From: Peristeroidobacter agariperforans
GTDB taxonomy: Bacteria; Pseudomonadota; Gammaproteobacteria; Steroidobacterales; Steroidobacteraceae
Reading direction: 5' to 3'
Assembly (NCBI RefSeq): GCF_004138335.1
Contig: NZ_RYFW01000001.1
Location: 992,001-1,056,000 of the forward strand
Length of the DNA: 64,000 bases
Positions 41,184-50,525 of the stretch are shown piece after piece (the first letter of the stretch is position 1; the number at the start of each line of letters is the position of its first letter). Under the pieces are notes generated by a model, which saw only the letters and a program-made list of their open reading frames with translations, had not been told where the DNA came from and searched no databases. Made by a program: the position numbers and the translations under genes.

Positions 41184-41717
41184 ATGAGACCCCTGGAATT
41201 GCGCACCGCCACCGGACGGTGCATCGCGCGTCGCGTGCACATGGCTTGTTCGTTCCGCTCACGATGCACGGGCCTGCTACGTCGCCGAAGCATGCCTGAG
41301 GATGAGGGCTTGCTCTTGATGCCGGGAAGCAGCGTGCACACGCTTGGAATGCGCTTCAACATCGACGTGGTGTTTCTCAGCCGTCAGATGCGAGTACTGG
41401 CACTGGCAGAGAACGTGACGCCGTGGCGCATTGTGATCGCACCGAAGGGCACGGCCCGGGTCCTGGAGTTTGCAGCCGGCAAGATCGCAGCTACGCAACT
41501 GGCAGTCGGCATATATCTGATCGTCGACCGTCCCTCGGACGATCCCAGTGAACGGTCGACGCGAAAACTGCCGCGTGGGGGTTACCTTCAGTGCGACCGA
41601 ACGTCCATTCAATTCTCGTTGCGGTTGCCGCGCCAGTGCGAGGAGCCTAGAACCCCGCGGCCTTGTCGGCCCGAACCCGTCGCTCGCGCAACGATGAAGC
41701 CGAGCGTTGAAAGTTGA
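41184..41717 (+). CDS. DUF192 domain protein at the end of the Tad operon
   Basis: A 177-residue protein with a DUF192 domain in residues about 20-115. The signature parts are FRSRCTGLLRRRSMPEDEGL, then MPGSSVHTLGMRFNIDVVFL and LALAENVTPWRI. DUF192 proteins are small beta-rich proteins, often found near Tad clusters; their function is unknown. A ribosome site AAGGAAG precedes the ATG. The tail after residue 120 is basic and low-complexity and overlaps, on the other strand, the last 71 bases of the peptidase-hydrolase gene. Confidence 0.78.
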   Translation: MRPLELRTATGRCIARRVHMACSFRSRCTGLLRRRSMPEDEGLLLMPGSSVHTLGMRFNIDVVFLSRQMRVLALAENVTPWRIVIAPKGTARVLEFAAGKIAATQLAVGIYLIVDRPSDDPSERSTRKLPRGGYLQCDRTSIQFSLRLPRQCEEPRTPRPCRPEPVARATMKPSVES

Positions 41718-43650
41718 TGACTTCGCTCTTGCCGGCGCCATCCCCGAGAATCCTGCGCAACGTCGCCCGCACGGTCGCAGCGTCATCGTCGAAATCGCCG
41801 TGATGGAGTGAGGTCGACGCATCGATCGAGTCCACTGGCTTGTTGTTCGGCGAGATGACCAAGCTGGCATTCTCGCCTTTGAACAAGGTGGTCAGTTCGG
41901 CATCCTTGCGCAGGAACTTCTGCATGCCGAGGATGGGCACGCCCTCCCGGAACAACGGAATGCGCGGCTGGTCCTCGAAGGCGTGCGAGACCAGATAAAG
42001 CAGTGATTTGTGATAGATGCTGGCGCAGTGGTCGTCCTGCTCCATCTTGTCGGAGAGCGCGAATAGCGCGAACCGTTTGATTCGCTTTTTCTTGATGGCG
42101 GGCAGGTAGTGCTGCTTGAACAGCTCGACCGTGCAGGCCGGGGCCCAAAGCGTGACCGACTCGATGTCGATGCCAGCCTCGTTCAGTGCAGTGAGCAGCG
42201 GCGCATGGAAGATGCTGCCGGCGCTATGACCGACGAGATGGATCTTCGGCACCTGCGCGGAGGGCAGCTTGTCCATCAACCGCTTCAGATGAGCAACCAC
42301 GGCGCGCGCACCGCCCTTGGTGTTCTGAGTCGCTCCCAGCGCGTTCTCTTTCATCTCATCCCAGGCCGCTTTGCCTGAAAACACGCGGGCCAGCGGCTCG
42401 AGCGCATCGTCGAGCCGGTCGAGCATGAAATCCTTGGCCGCATCGAGCGCGCCTTCCGGCCGACGACGCCGGAACGCATCGTCGAGCACGTTCTTCACCG
42501 TGGTCCAATAGTCGCTGTGCCAGATGAATGTGAAGGGATAGATGCCCGACGACAGCATGGTCGAACGGTAGTCCGCGAGCCGCTGCACCGCCGAGTTCTC
42601 GCTCACCAAACCGCCGTGCGCGTAAAGCAGGATGTGCTTGTAGCCCGCAGTCTCGATGGCCTTGGGCAGCTCGTTCTTGAACAGCTGCGCAACTTCCTCG
42701 GCCGAGGTGCCGTAGTTGCCGCCGGCCTTGAACTCGCCGTTGTTACCGAGGCTGATGATGTGAGGCCGCAGATCCGGATAGGAGTACGCCGCCGATTGGC
42801 CTGCCGAAGCAGAGTGCGCGACGGCGGTCGAGCTGCTCTTCTTCAGTTCGATCGGCGCACCGAGGCGTGCAACCCACACATCGGTGGCGTTCTGCAGCCA
42901 GTCGTCGTAGCTGATGCACGCGAAGCCTTCGTAGCCCCACTCGTCACCCCAGGAATTCTGAATCCAGAAGCCGCGCTTGTCATAGCCGACGATAGCGAAC
43001 GCGTGTGCACCCAACAGCGCATCGGAGTACTCGATCAAGCCGTCTTCGCCAGGCTGACTCCAACCTTGATGCACGTTCGACGTGGCGAACAACACGCCGA
43101 CCTCAGCGATCGCGGTGTGCATGGCGACCAGATCTTTGTGATTCACACGATAGTAGGCGCCGAGCGGGCGGCGCAGAGCATCGGCGGTGCGTCCGTCATT
43201 CAGTCCGGTCAACAACTGTCCCTTGTTGCTCTTAGTGGCGACTGCCGGCCACAGCGCTTCGGAGCAAACGCCATGCTTGTGCCAGCCTTTCATGGCGCCA
43301 CGCGCACTCGATCCTGAATAACCTTCGCCCGGCCACTCGTCGTAACGCTTCGCCAGCTCATACAGCATGCGCGGGCTGACGGGATTGCAGTCGCTCACCA
43401 CTTTGCGCGTGGTCAGCAGATAGTTCACGACGGTTGCGAGGCCATAGCCCGTGCAGGCGCCTTCGAATCCCTGATCCAGGATGGGGACGCGATGCTCTCG
43501 ATAGCGCGCCAGCTCGCGCTCGGTGGGCACTTCGATCAAAGTCGGAACAAACATCTTGTCCCGGAAATCGAGCGTGTCCCGGCGGACGTCGAAGGTTCTA
43601 GCTTTCGTGCGCTTGCGGCCAGCCGCCGCACGGGTCGTGCGCTTCGCCAT
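41647..43650 (-). CDS. Papain-like (C1) peptidase fused to an alpha/beta hydrolase
   Basis: A 667-residue protein with two enzymatic parts. The N-terminal C1 domain has Gln60 and Cys66 (DQGFEGACTGYG), His216 (GAHAFAIVGYD) and Asn232 (QNSWGDEWGYEGF), in the order and spacing of papain. The C-terminal half is an alpha/beta hydrolase with the nucleophile elbow GHSAGS, Ser476, and an earlier LLYAHGGLVSE. The first 20 residues are very basic. No signal peptide is seen. Both catalytic sets look intact. This pairing is unusual; the substrate is unknown. Its start is 38 bases after the helicase gene on the same strand. Confidence 0.82.
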   Translation of the reverse strand: MAKRTTRAAAGRKRTKARTFDVRRDTLDFRDKMFVPTLIEVPTERELARYREHRVPILDQGFEGACTGYGLATVVNYLLTTRKVVSDCNPVSPRMLYELAKRYDEWPGEGYSGSSARGAMKGWHKHGVCSEALWPAVATKSNKGQLLTGLNDGRTADALRRPLGAYYRVNHKDLVAMHTAIAEVGVLFATSNVHQGWSQPGEDGLIEYSDALLGAHAFAIVGYDKRGFWIQNSWGDEWGYEGFACISYDDWLQNATDVWVARLGAPIELKKSSSTAVAHSASAGQSAAYSYPDLRPHIISLGNNGEFKAGGNYGTSAEEVAQLFKNELPKAIETAGYKHILLYAHGGLVSENSAVQRLADYRSTMLSSGIYPFTFIWHSDYWTTVKNVLDDAFRRRRPEGALDAAKDFMLDRLDDALEPLARVFSGKAAWDEMKENALGATQNTKGGARAVVAHLKRLMDKLPSAQVPKIHLVGHSAGSIFHAPLLTALNEAGIDIESVTLWAPACTVELFKQHYLPAIKKKRIKRFALFALSDKMEQDDHCASIYHKSLLYLVSHAFEDQPRIPLFREGVPILGMQKFLRKDAELTTLFKGENASLVISPNNKPVDSIDASTSLHHGDFDDDAATVRATLRRILGDGAGKSEVINFQRSASSLRERRVRADKAAGF

Positions 43651-43688
43651 AGTGAGTGGACCGAAGTGTTGTTAGTTATGGAAAGAGG

Positions 43689-45800
43689 TCAATCCCACAT
43701 TGCGCGCAGCGCTGCGGCTGCGTCAATTCGTACTTTGGTCTCAGAGGCTTTGTTACCAGGCGTTTGCGGTGTGGCCGGCCATGCTCGTTGTTCGAAACAT
43801 TGCATGAGCTGATCGGTCAGGAAGCGGCTGCGCGCGCCGTAAACATGAGCATCGCCGGTGCGGCTCTGCTGAGTGATGTAGTACCTCAGCGGCGCCACCA
43901 GGTGCAGGTCATGCTTCGCACGGGTCATGGCGACGTACAACAGCCGCCGCTCTTCCTCGATCAAGTCGGGCCGGCCGGTGGCGTGTTCGTTGGGGAAATT
44001 GCCATCGGCCACATTCAATACATACACCGAGTCCCATTCCTGGCCCTTCGCCGAATGAATGGTCGAAAGGATCAAGTAGTCCTCGTCGCGCGCCGGATCG
44101 CCGGCCAGATCGCTGGTGACCTGGGGCGGATCTAGCGTGAGCTCGGTAATGAACTGTTCGCGTGACGCGTACTGGCCAGCCAGCCGTTCCAACTGCTCGA
44201 TGTCGCCCATGCGCACGCGCGCAGCGTCGTAGATGCGCTCGAGTTGGGGTTCGTACCATTTCCGCAGGCGGCTGAGCTGACCGATCCATTCGCGCGCCTG
44301 GGAGAGATCGCCTACCAATTCCACCAGGCCTGCCCACTCCCGCTCCGCTGCAGAGGGCATGCGATACGAAGCCAGCGTCGGCCACGCATAGCCGCTCGCC
44401 TCAAACACCTTCAGGCAGCGATCGGCCACCGCGGGCCCGACGCCGCTCAACAATTGCAGCACACGGAAGCCGGCGATTCGGTTGCGCGGATTGTCGGCCC
44501 AGCGCAGTAGCGCCAGCACATCCTTGACGTGCGCGGCTTCCAGGAACTTCAAGCCGCCGTACTTGGTGTAAGGAATATTGCGCCGGATCAGCTCCAGCTC
44601 GAGCATGTCGCCATGATGGGAATTGCGCATCAATACCGCTTGCCGGCGTAGCGCAACGCCTTGTTCGCGTGTCGCCAGGATCTGTTCGACGATGTAGAGC
44701 GCCTGGGCCTTGTCGTCTTGAACGGATACATAAAAGGGGCGGCGCGAGGACGTGCGCCCCGAGCGCAACTCTTTCTGGTACTGCCGCGGGCTGTCGCCCA
44801 TCAACATGTTGGCGGCGTCCAGGATGGGCTGGACGGAGCGATAGTTGTGCTCCAGCTTGATGATTTCCGCCGCAGGCGTGAAGCGCGCTGGGAACTGGAG
44901 GATGTTCTCGATGCTCGCCGCACGAAACGAATAAATGGCCTGCGCGTCGTCGCCGACCACGCAGACACCGGCTCCCTGCGGCTTCATGGCCGTCACGATT
45001 TCCGCCTGCAGCGTGTTCGTGTCCTGATACTCGTCGATCAAGACGTGCGAGAAGCGGGCGCCGATGGCCTGCGCGAGCTCCGACTGCTGAACGAGCAAAT
45101 GCCAGTAGAGCAACAGGTCGTCGTAATCGAGCAGCTGCTGTGAATGCTTGAGCTCCACGTAGCGGCGGAACAGCTTGGCAAGATCGTCTGTCCACTCGGC
45201 GCACCAGGGAAACGCATCCTGCAGGGTTTGTGCGAGTGGGGCGCGGCTGTTCACCTTGTGCGAGTAGATCGCAAGGCAAGTGTCCTTGCGCGGAAAGCGC
45301 TTTTCTTTCTTCGAGAAGCCCAATTCCTGGCGGACCACGTCCAGCAGATCGGACGCGTCGCCTCGATCCATCACCGAGAACGACGGTTCGAGTCCGACCA
45401 CGTGCGCATACTCGCGGATCAGTCGATTCCCAATGGAGTGGAACGTGCCCGACCAGAGCAGGCGCGCGGCATTGATGTGAATCGAACCGGCTCGCGGCGA
45501 GTTGGCCAATGCTTGAGTCGCGATCCGTTCCGCCCGCCGGAGCATCTCCTGGGCGGCACGACGCGTAAACGTCAGCAATAGAATGCGCTCGGGCGCCACG
45601 CCTTCGAGCAGCAGGTGCGCAACTCGATGGGCGAGCGTGTTGGTTTTGCCCGTGCCGGCGCCGGCGATGATCAACAGCGGACCCGAGCCGAATCCTTCGG
45701 CCGAGCGCGCGCCATAGAGAGCCGCCCGCCGTTGAGCGGCGTTCAGGGTGTCTCCAAAGGCGGGCGCGGAATCGGGGGCGGTGCTGGCTGCAATGCTCAT
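43689..45800 (-). CDS. UvrD/PcrA-family ATP-dependent DNA helicase
   Basis: A 703-residue superfamily 1A 3'-5' helicase. Motifs in order: the Q motif LNAAQRRAAL, Walker A AGAGTGKT at 46-53, LLLTFTRRAAQEM (Ia), LIDEYQDTN (II), VGDDAQAIYSFR (III), LEHNYRSVQPIL (IV), STIHSAKGQEWDSV (V) and LLYVAMTRAKHDL (VI). All are intact. It is close to PcrA/UvrD in layout but has its own spacing in the 2B domain, so it may be a specialised copy. It lies beside the peptidase-hydrolase gene and is divergent from the PhoD-like gene. Confidence 0.9.
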   Translation of the reverse strand: MSIAASTAPDSAPAFGDTLNAAQRRAALYGARSAEGFGSGPLLIIAGAGTGKTNTLAHRVAHLLLEGVAPERILLLTFTRRAAQEMLRRAERIATQALANSPRAGSIHINAARLLWSGTFHSIGNRLIREYAHVVGLEPSFSVMDRGDASDLLDVVRQELGFSKKEKRFPRKDTCLAIYSHKVNSRAPLAQTLQDAFPWCAEWTDDLAKLFRRYVELKHSQQLLDYDDLLLYWHLLVQQSELAQAIGARFSHVLIDEYQDTNTLQAEIVTAMKPQGAGVCVVGDDAQAIYSFRAASIENILQFPARFTPAAEIIKLEHNYRSVQPILDAANMLMGDSPRQYQKELRSGRTSSRRPFYVSVQDDKAQALYIVEQILATREQGVALRRQAVLMRNSHHGDMLELELIRRNIPYTKYGGLKFLEAAHVKDVLALLRWADNPRNRIAGFRVLQLLSGVGPAVADRCLKVFEASGYAWPTLASYRMPSAAEREWAGLVELVGDLSQAREWIGQLSRLRKWYEPQLERIYDAARVRMGDIEQLERLAGQYASREQFITELTLDPPQVTSDLAGDPARDEDYLILSTIHSAKGQEWDSVYVLNVADGNFPNEHATGRPDLIEEERRLLYVAMTRAKHDLHLVAPLRYYITQQSRTGDAHVYGARSRFLTDQLMQCFEQRAWPATPQTPGNKASETKVRIDAAAALRAMWD

Positions 45801-45886
45801 CGCCGCCTATGATGGCGCAAAACTGTATATAACGACAGAGCTGCTTGCTTGCCGATGTAACGCCGTGATCGGCAGAATTTCGCTCC

Positions 45887-47278
45887 ATGCTCCAACTCGT
45901 GCCGCATCTGGTGACACAGCACACTGCCCGCCTCTGGCTGTGTGCACGGGGCGTCGACACGGGGCAGCTGGGCTCGATCTCATTGCGAGTCAACGGGAAG
46001 GAGGTGCCGGTGAAAGACTGGGAGGCCTTCCCGCCCGCCCGCTCCAGTGACTGGCAACCCGTGGGCGCCATGCCACTGCTTTACCAGCTCATCGAGATGG
46101 GTACCTTGCACCCGGATCGCGCGTACGAAGCCAGCGCCAGTCTCGGCAACGGCGAGCCGGCGCGCGCGCGCTTCAATACCTTGCCCGAGCAGTTGGGCGA
46201 GGAAACCAAGCCGCTGCGCGTGTTGCTGTCGTCTTGTTACTTCACCGGCAACAAGCGTTCGAGGCTCGCTTCAGCGTTGTTCGCGCAGCTCGATCGCAAT
46301 GGCGTGCGCCCGCATTTGAGGATCTGGGCGGGCGATCAGGTGTATCTGGACGCACCGTGGTACGAGTTCGCGATCAAAACTCACAGCGTCTCCGAGTTGG
46401 AGAAACTGCACTCCGCGACCTATGCACGCACCTGGTTTGCCGATCAGGGACTGAACACCGTCTTGCCGCAGGGAGCGAACGTGTTCTGCACCGACGATCA
46501 CGAACTTTGGAACAACGCACCTCACCCGAGCATGGTCGCTCGCGATACAGGCGATCCCGGCAAGCGCAAGGCATGGCGGGCAATCGCTCGTGCGCTCGGA
46601 CAAGCGTTTCAAGGCGACACAGCGAACGGTCACCGCTTCCGCGTGCCGCCGCTGGATTTCTTCGTATTGGACACCAGAGTGAATCGCACCCAGGAACGTC
46701 TGTTCTCCGACACGCAGTGGCAACAGCTTCGCGCCTGGGCCGCGGAGCCTCAGGGATTGGGTGTGCTGGTGCTGGGCCAGCCGATCTTCGAGAGCACCTC
46801 GAAACGCAGAGGCGAGCTTGGCGATTATCGTCTCGCGGACTATGAGCGTGACTACAGCGAGCTGATGGACTTGCTGGGTCGTGCAACTCGCAGTACGACG
46901 CTGCTCACCGGCGACGTGCACTTCAGCCGCGCCACGTGGTCTTCGTTTCCAGCGAGCGCAACGGCACGCAACGAACGGCGTGTTACCGAACTGATCAGTT
47001 CGCCGCTTGCATTGGTGGCCGGCGGAGGGTTGCTATCTGTACTCGGCGATTGGGTCGCTGCGCCGGCCAAGGCGAGCTTGCCGGCCCGGCATTCGTTCAG
47101 CGGCACTACCGTGCACAGCGACGAGTCGCTGCAGTCCGCCGCCGAAGGCACAATGCTGCTGGAGTTCTATCGTCGCGGACAACGCGTGTTCTGTACGGTC
47201 TCGCAGTGGCGGCTGAACGATCTCGATGCCAGTCGCCCGTCGTTTCGCCAGGAATATTTCTTAGGGATCAGCCAATGA
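45887..47278 (+). CDS. PhoD-like metallophosphatase
   Basis: A 463-residue protein of the alkaline phosphatase D family. The metal-site motifs are SSCYF at 115-119, AGDQVYLD at 148-155, DDHE at 204-207 and TGDVHFS at 342-348. An N-terminal beta region (PhoD_N type) precedes the catalytic core. No Sec or Tat signal is seen, which is unusual because many PhoD enzymes are exported. It may act on phosphodiesters in the cytoplasm. Its stop overlaps the ATG of the next gene (ATGA), so the two are probably cotranslated. Confidence 0.85.
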   Translation: MLQLVPHLVTQHTARLWLCARGVDTGQLGSISLRVNGKEVPVKDWEAFPPARSSDWQPVGAMPLLYQLIEMGTLHPDRAYEASASLGNGEPARARFNTLPEQLGEETKPLRVLLSSCYFTGNKRSRLASALFAQLDRNGVRPHLRIWAGDQVYLDAPWYEFAIKTHSVSELEKLHSATYARTWFADQGLNTVLPQGANVFCTDDHELWNNAPHPSMVARDTGDPGKRKAWRAIARALGQAFQGDTANGHRFRVPPLDFFVLDTRVNRTQERLFSDTQWQQLRAWAAEPQGLGVLVLGQPIFESTSKRRGELGDYRLADYERDYSELMDLLGRATRSTTLLTGDVHFSRATWSSFPASATARNERRVTELISSPLALVAGGGLLSVLGDWVAAPAKASLPARHSFSGTTVHSDESLQSAAEGTMLLEFYRRGQRVFCTVSQWRLNDLDASRPSFRQEYFLGISQ

Positions 47279-48165
47279 ATCTTTCCGGACTGCGCCGCTC
47301 CGATGTTGCCAGCGGCAATCCTCTGCTGAAGGAAACGCCCGCGGAGTCGGCCCCACAAGGCGCGGCGGCGAATTTCACCTGGCTGAGCTCGACCGGCTAT
47401 CGCGATGGTGTGGTGCTGCTCGGCGGCACGTCCATCGTCGACTTCCGGATGAGGGTGGCGCAGTCGGAGTTGCGCCAGGATTTATTGCCGAGCTTCTGGT
47501 CCACCTGTGGCCTGCTCATCGACGGCAACGTGCTGATGACGGCCCGCGTGGACGCCATCAGCAACAGCAGCGCGCGAGTCGAGCGCAATGGCTTGGAGGC
47601 GGTGAAGCTGGATGCGGAGTCGCGCTACGGGGATTCGATGTTCTATCCAAACGTTGCGATTCTGCAGTTTACGGACGATCACGCCGCGATCAGGGAACAC
47701 GTGGCGCGCATCGGGCAGGAGCGCACGATCGTCGATCTGTTGGCTCAGATCGTTGCGTGGTTGGGTTATTGCTGGGCGGTTGGCGATCGCGGCAATCCGC
47801 TGATGCACGGACATGGCATTCCGTCCGCGACGCTGCTCGAGCGGGCGCACGGCCTGGCAAATATCGATCTCAGTCCGGGGTTGCCATCAGCGTCGAGTTG
47901 TCCCGAGGCCATCTGGCAGGCGGCGCGGTGGTGGTACAAGGCGTACGACGCTGCGGAATCGTCCTCGTTCACGCCGCGGGGCGCTTATCTGATTCGCCAG
48001 TCCGCTGCCGCGGCGCTGGGCATTCGCGACGATGTACAAGGCGATCAGATCGTCGGCACGACGCGCAGCGATGAGTTGATCGAAGGTCTGCGACGGCGTG
48101 GCGACTCGGAGTCATCGAAGCCGCGCCCCACCGCCAAGCGAGGGGCGCAAGCCAAGAAGAAGTAG
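47275..48165 (+). CDS. Unrecognised protein paired with the PhoD-like phosphatase
   Basis: A 296-residue protein with no family I recognise. The N-terminal half has a pattern suggestive of a serine-protease-like or beta-barrel domain (TGYRDGVVLLGGT, GLLIDGNVLMTARV), but no catalytic triad is clear. The central part is helical (EAIWQAARWWYKAYDAAE). The last 25 residues are Lys/Arg-rich. It overlaps the phosphatase gene by four bases. The basic tail mirrors the basic N-terminus of the nearby peptidase-hydrolase, which may hint at a shared binding target. Confidence 0.6.
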   Translation: MNLSGLRRSDVASGNPLLKETPAESAPQGAAANFTWLSSTGYRDGVVLLGGTSIVDFRMRVAQSELRQDLLPSFWSTCGLLIDGNVLMTARVDAISNSSARVERNGLEAVKLDAESRYGDSMFYPNVAILQFTDDHAAIREHVARIGQERTIVDLLAQIVAWLGYCWAVGDRGNPLMHGHGIPSATLLERAHGLANIDLSPGLPSASSCPEAIWQAARWWYKAYDAAESSSFTPRGAYLIRQSAAAALGIRDDVQGDQIVGTTRSDELIEGLRRRGDSESSKPRPTAKRGAQAKKK

Positions 48166-48174
48166 CGCCCGCTA

Positions 48175-50208
48175 TCAAGTGTGCGGCGGGTTCAAATACT
48201 TGCCGTGCCAATCCAGGTAGCGCTGCATCCGATCTTTCAAGTACGTCGGCTTGCGGATCCCGTGGTGCTCGCCCGGATAGATGATCAGCTGGGTCGGCAC
48301 GCCGAGGCTGCGGAGCGCTTGATACATCTGTTCTGAATTCAGCAAAGGCACGTTGAAGTCCTGCTCGCCGCACAGGAACAACGTCGGCGTCTTGATGCGG
48401 TCGGCGTGCAAGAACGCGTACGAGTTGTGCAGATAGGTGTCGAGATTCTTCCAGGGCAGGCCCAGCTCCATCTCATATTCGCGGATGTACATGTCCGTGC
48501 CATAGCCCGCCAGCACGTTCGAGATCGACGCGCCGCTGGTCGCCGATTTGAAGCGCGTGTCCTTGGCAATCACGACGTTGGTGAGAATGCCGCCATAGCT
48601 CCAGCCACCGACGCCTAGCCGGTTCGGATCGGCGATGCCCTGCTGCACGACATAGTCCACCGCGCCAAGCACGTCCTCCGAGTCCTTGCCGCCCCAATCT
48701 TTATAGATGGCGGTCGTGAACGCTTCGCCTCGCCCCGAGCTGCCGCGAGGATTCGCAGAGACGATCACGTACCCCTGGGACGCAAAGATCTGCCATGGCA
48801 GCGTGAACGAGTTCGCGTACTGGGAGACCGGCCCGCCGTGAATCCACAGCAAGGTCGGATAGCGCTGGCCAGCAACGTAGCCCGCTGGCTTCACAACGAA
48901 GCCGCTCACGCGCGTGCCATCCTTCGACGGAAAGGAGATCTCTTCGGTCGTGGCGAGTTGCACGCTCGCCAGCCACTCGTCATTGTGATGAGACAGCACG
49001 CGCGTTTGCTTGCCATCGAATGCATACACCGCATCCGGCGAGTCCACGGTGCTGTCGAGGACGGCGATGCGACCTTTGCTGCCCAGATCGTAGTCAGTCG
49101 TTTCGCGTCGACCGTCGAGCAAGCGATCGATCTTGCCGTTCGCCACATTCAGGCGCGACAGCACCTGGTTGCGATCGTCTTCGAGCAGGAAGTAAATGGC
49201 TTTGCCGTCTGCCGACCAGTGGGGCTGGATCACATTGCGGTCCAGAGTCTTTGTGACAATGCGCGACGTGCCGCCGGTCGCCGCGACAACCGCCAGGTTG
49301 TGAACCGAGTAATAAATGAGCTTCGGGTCGCCTGCAGTCACGAACGCCAGCTCTCGCCCATCGGGGCGCCACGACGGTGCGCTCATCCATGAGGAGTCGC
49401 CGGTGTCGCCTTGGAACCTGGTAACCAGCGTCGCGCTCGCGCCGGCACGCGGCTCGATGGTGTACAAGCCGAACTCGTTGTTGCGATCCGGATCTTCGTT
49501 GCGATTGCTATAGAAGGCGATACGGCTGCCGTCGGGTGACCAGCGCGGCATGCTTTCGTCGAAACGATCCGGCGTGAGGTTGTCCGCCTTGCGCGTGGCT
49601 ACGTCGAATACATACAAATGACGGCGCTGCGTGCCCAGATAGCCGGTGCCGTCCTCTTTGAAGTAGAAGCGATCGATGACAATGGGCGCCGGCGTCTTGT
49701 CCTTGTCCGCGCCGCGCTGTTTACGGGGATCTTCGTCGCTGACGATCAGCGCCAGTTTCTTGCCGTCGGGCGACCACTCGAAATCGACCACGTCGCCATT
49801 GAAGCCGGTCAGCGGCTTGGCTTCGCCGCCCTGGCGATCCAGCAACCACACTTGTTCCGGCGGATCGTCTTCGCCGCGGGCGGTGAGAAAGCCGAGGTAC
49901 TTGCCGTCGGGACTCCAGCGGGGCGAGCTCTCGCTGTCATCGGAGTTGGTGAGCTGCACGCTTTGTTTGCCGTCCCAGCTCGACATCCAGATGTGGCTGT
50001 TGCCTTTGTCCTTGACCGGATCGGCCGTGCGGACCACGTAGGCGACCCACTGCCCGTCCGGCGACACCTGTGGATCGCTGATCTCCCGCACGGCGTTGAT
50101 GTCTTCGGCGGTGAGCGGCCGGCGCTCGGCCGCGGCCATAGCTATCGATGGAACAAACTGGCAAGCGACCCAGCCGAGTAGCAAGGCACGCAACGTGACA
50201 TTCAGCAT
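48175..50208 (-). CDS. S9-family (prolyl-oligopeptidase-like) secreted peptidase
   Basis: A 677-residue serine peptidase. A Sec signal peptide (LLGWVACQFVPSIAMAAA) begins the protein. A beta-propeller of WD40-like repeats follows, with several copies of SPDGKxxAF-type repeats such as WSPDGKKLALIV. The catalytic domain has GGWSYGG with Ser537, Asp617 in CGEQD, and His648/649 in PGEHHG. The triad is intact. Such enzymes cleave dipeptides or oligopeptides in the periplasm. It ends 9 bases after the previous gene on the opposite strand. Confidence 0.92.
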   Translation of the reverse strand: MLNVTLRALLLGWVACQFVPSIAMAAAERRPLTAEDINAVREISDPQVSPDGQWVAYVVRTADPVKDKGNSHIWMSSWDGKQSVQLTNSDDSESSPRWSPDGKYLGFLTARGEDDPPEQVWLLDRQGGEAKPLTGFNGDVVDFEWSPDGKKLALIVSDEDPRKQRGADKDKTPAPIVIDRFYFKEDGTGYLGTQRRHLYVFDVATRKADNLTPDRFDESMPRWSPDGSRIAFYSNRNEDPDRNNEFGLYTIEPRAGASATLVTRFQGDTGDSSWMSAPSWRPDGRELAFVTAGDPKLIYYSVHNLAVVAATGGTSRIVTKTLDRNVIQPHWSADGKAIYFLLEDDRNQVLSRLNVANGKIDRLLDGRRETTDYDLGSKGRIAVLDSTVDSPDAVYAFDGKQTRVLSHHNDEWLASVQLATTEEISFPSKDGTRVSGFVVKPAGYVAGQRYPTLLWIHGGPVSQYANSFTLPWQIFASQGYVIVSANPRGSSGRGEAFTTAIYKDWGGKDSEDVLGAVDYVVQQGIADPNRLGVGGWSYGGILTNVVIAKDTRFKSATSGASISNVLAGYGTDMYIREYEMELGLPWKNLDTYLHNSYAFLHADRIKTPTLFLCGEQDFNVPLLNSEQMYQALRSLGVPTQLIIYPGEHHGIRKPTYLKDRMQRYLDWHGKYLNPPHT

Positions 50209-50344
50209 TTGGAACGGGACTCCCGGAGGAAGAGGAGCGCAGAGTGTCGTACGGCAAATCCTTCGTCAATTCAGCACCTCGGAACCAAGGCTTTTTCCGA
50301 ACGTTTTGCCACGGCAACCCTTCGATAGGGCAAGAGGCGAGAGC

Positions 50345-50509
50345 ATGAAGCCATTGGTGTGGTTGGGATTTGCATTAGTCGTGGCGTGGGCCGTTCTCTG
50401 GCTCGGCATCAAGATGGCCGTGTTCGCCGTGCACGCGCTGCTGCTGATCGGCGTGGCCCTGATCGGCTGGGGCCTGCTGCACCGAGGGCATGCCGACAGT
50501 TCGTCTTAA
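50345..50509 (+). CDS. Small membrane protein, two helices
   Basis: A 54-residue, almost entirely hydrophobic peptide with two helices (about residues 4-22 and 27-44) and a hydrophilic tail HRGHADSSS. No family is recognised. GAGGCGAGAG before the ATG gives a weak ribosome site. It starts 136 bases from the divergent peptidase gene and lies 16 bases before the topoisomerase gene. The frame is open upstream to 50096, but that part runs through the antisense of the peptidase. Confidence 0.5.
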   Translation: MKPLVWLGFALVVAWAVLWLGIKMAVFAVHALLLIGVALIGWGLLHRGHADSSS

Positions 50510-50525
50510 CATTTGATAGCTGGCC

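Noticed and set aside
44401-46071. 556-codon minus-strand frame overlapping the helicase
   Set aside because: Frame-shifted reading of the helicase gene; all helicase motifs are in the other frame.
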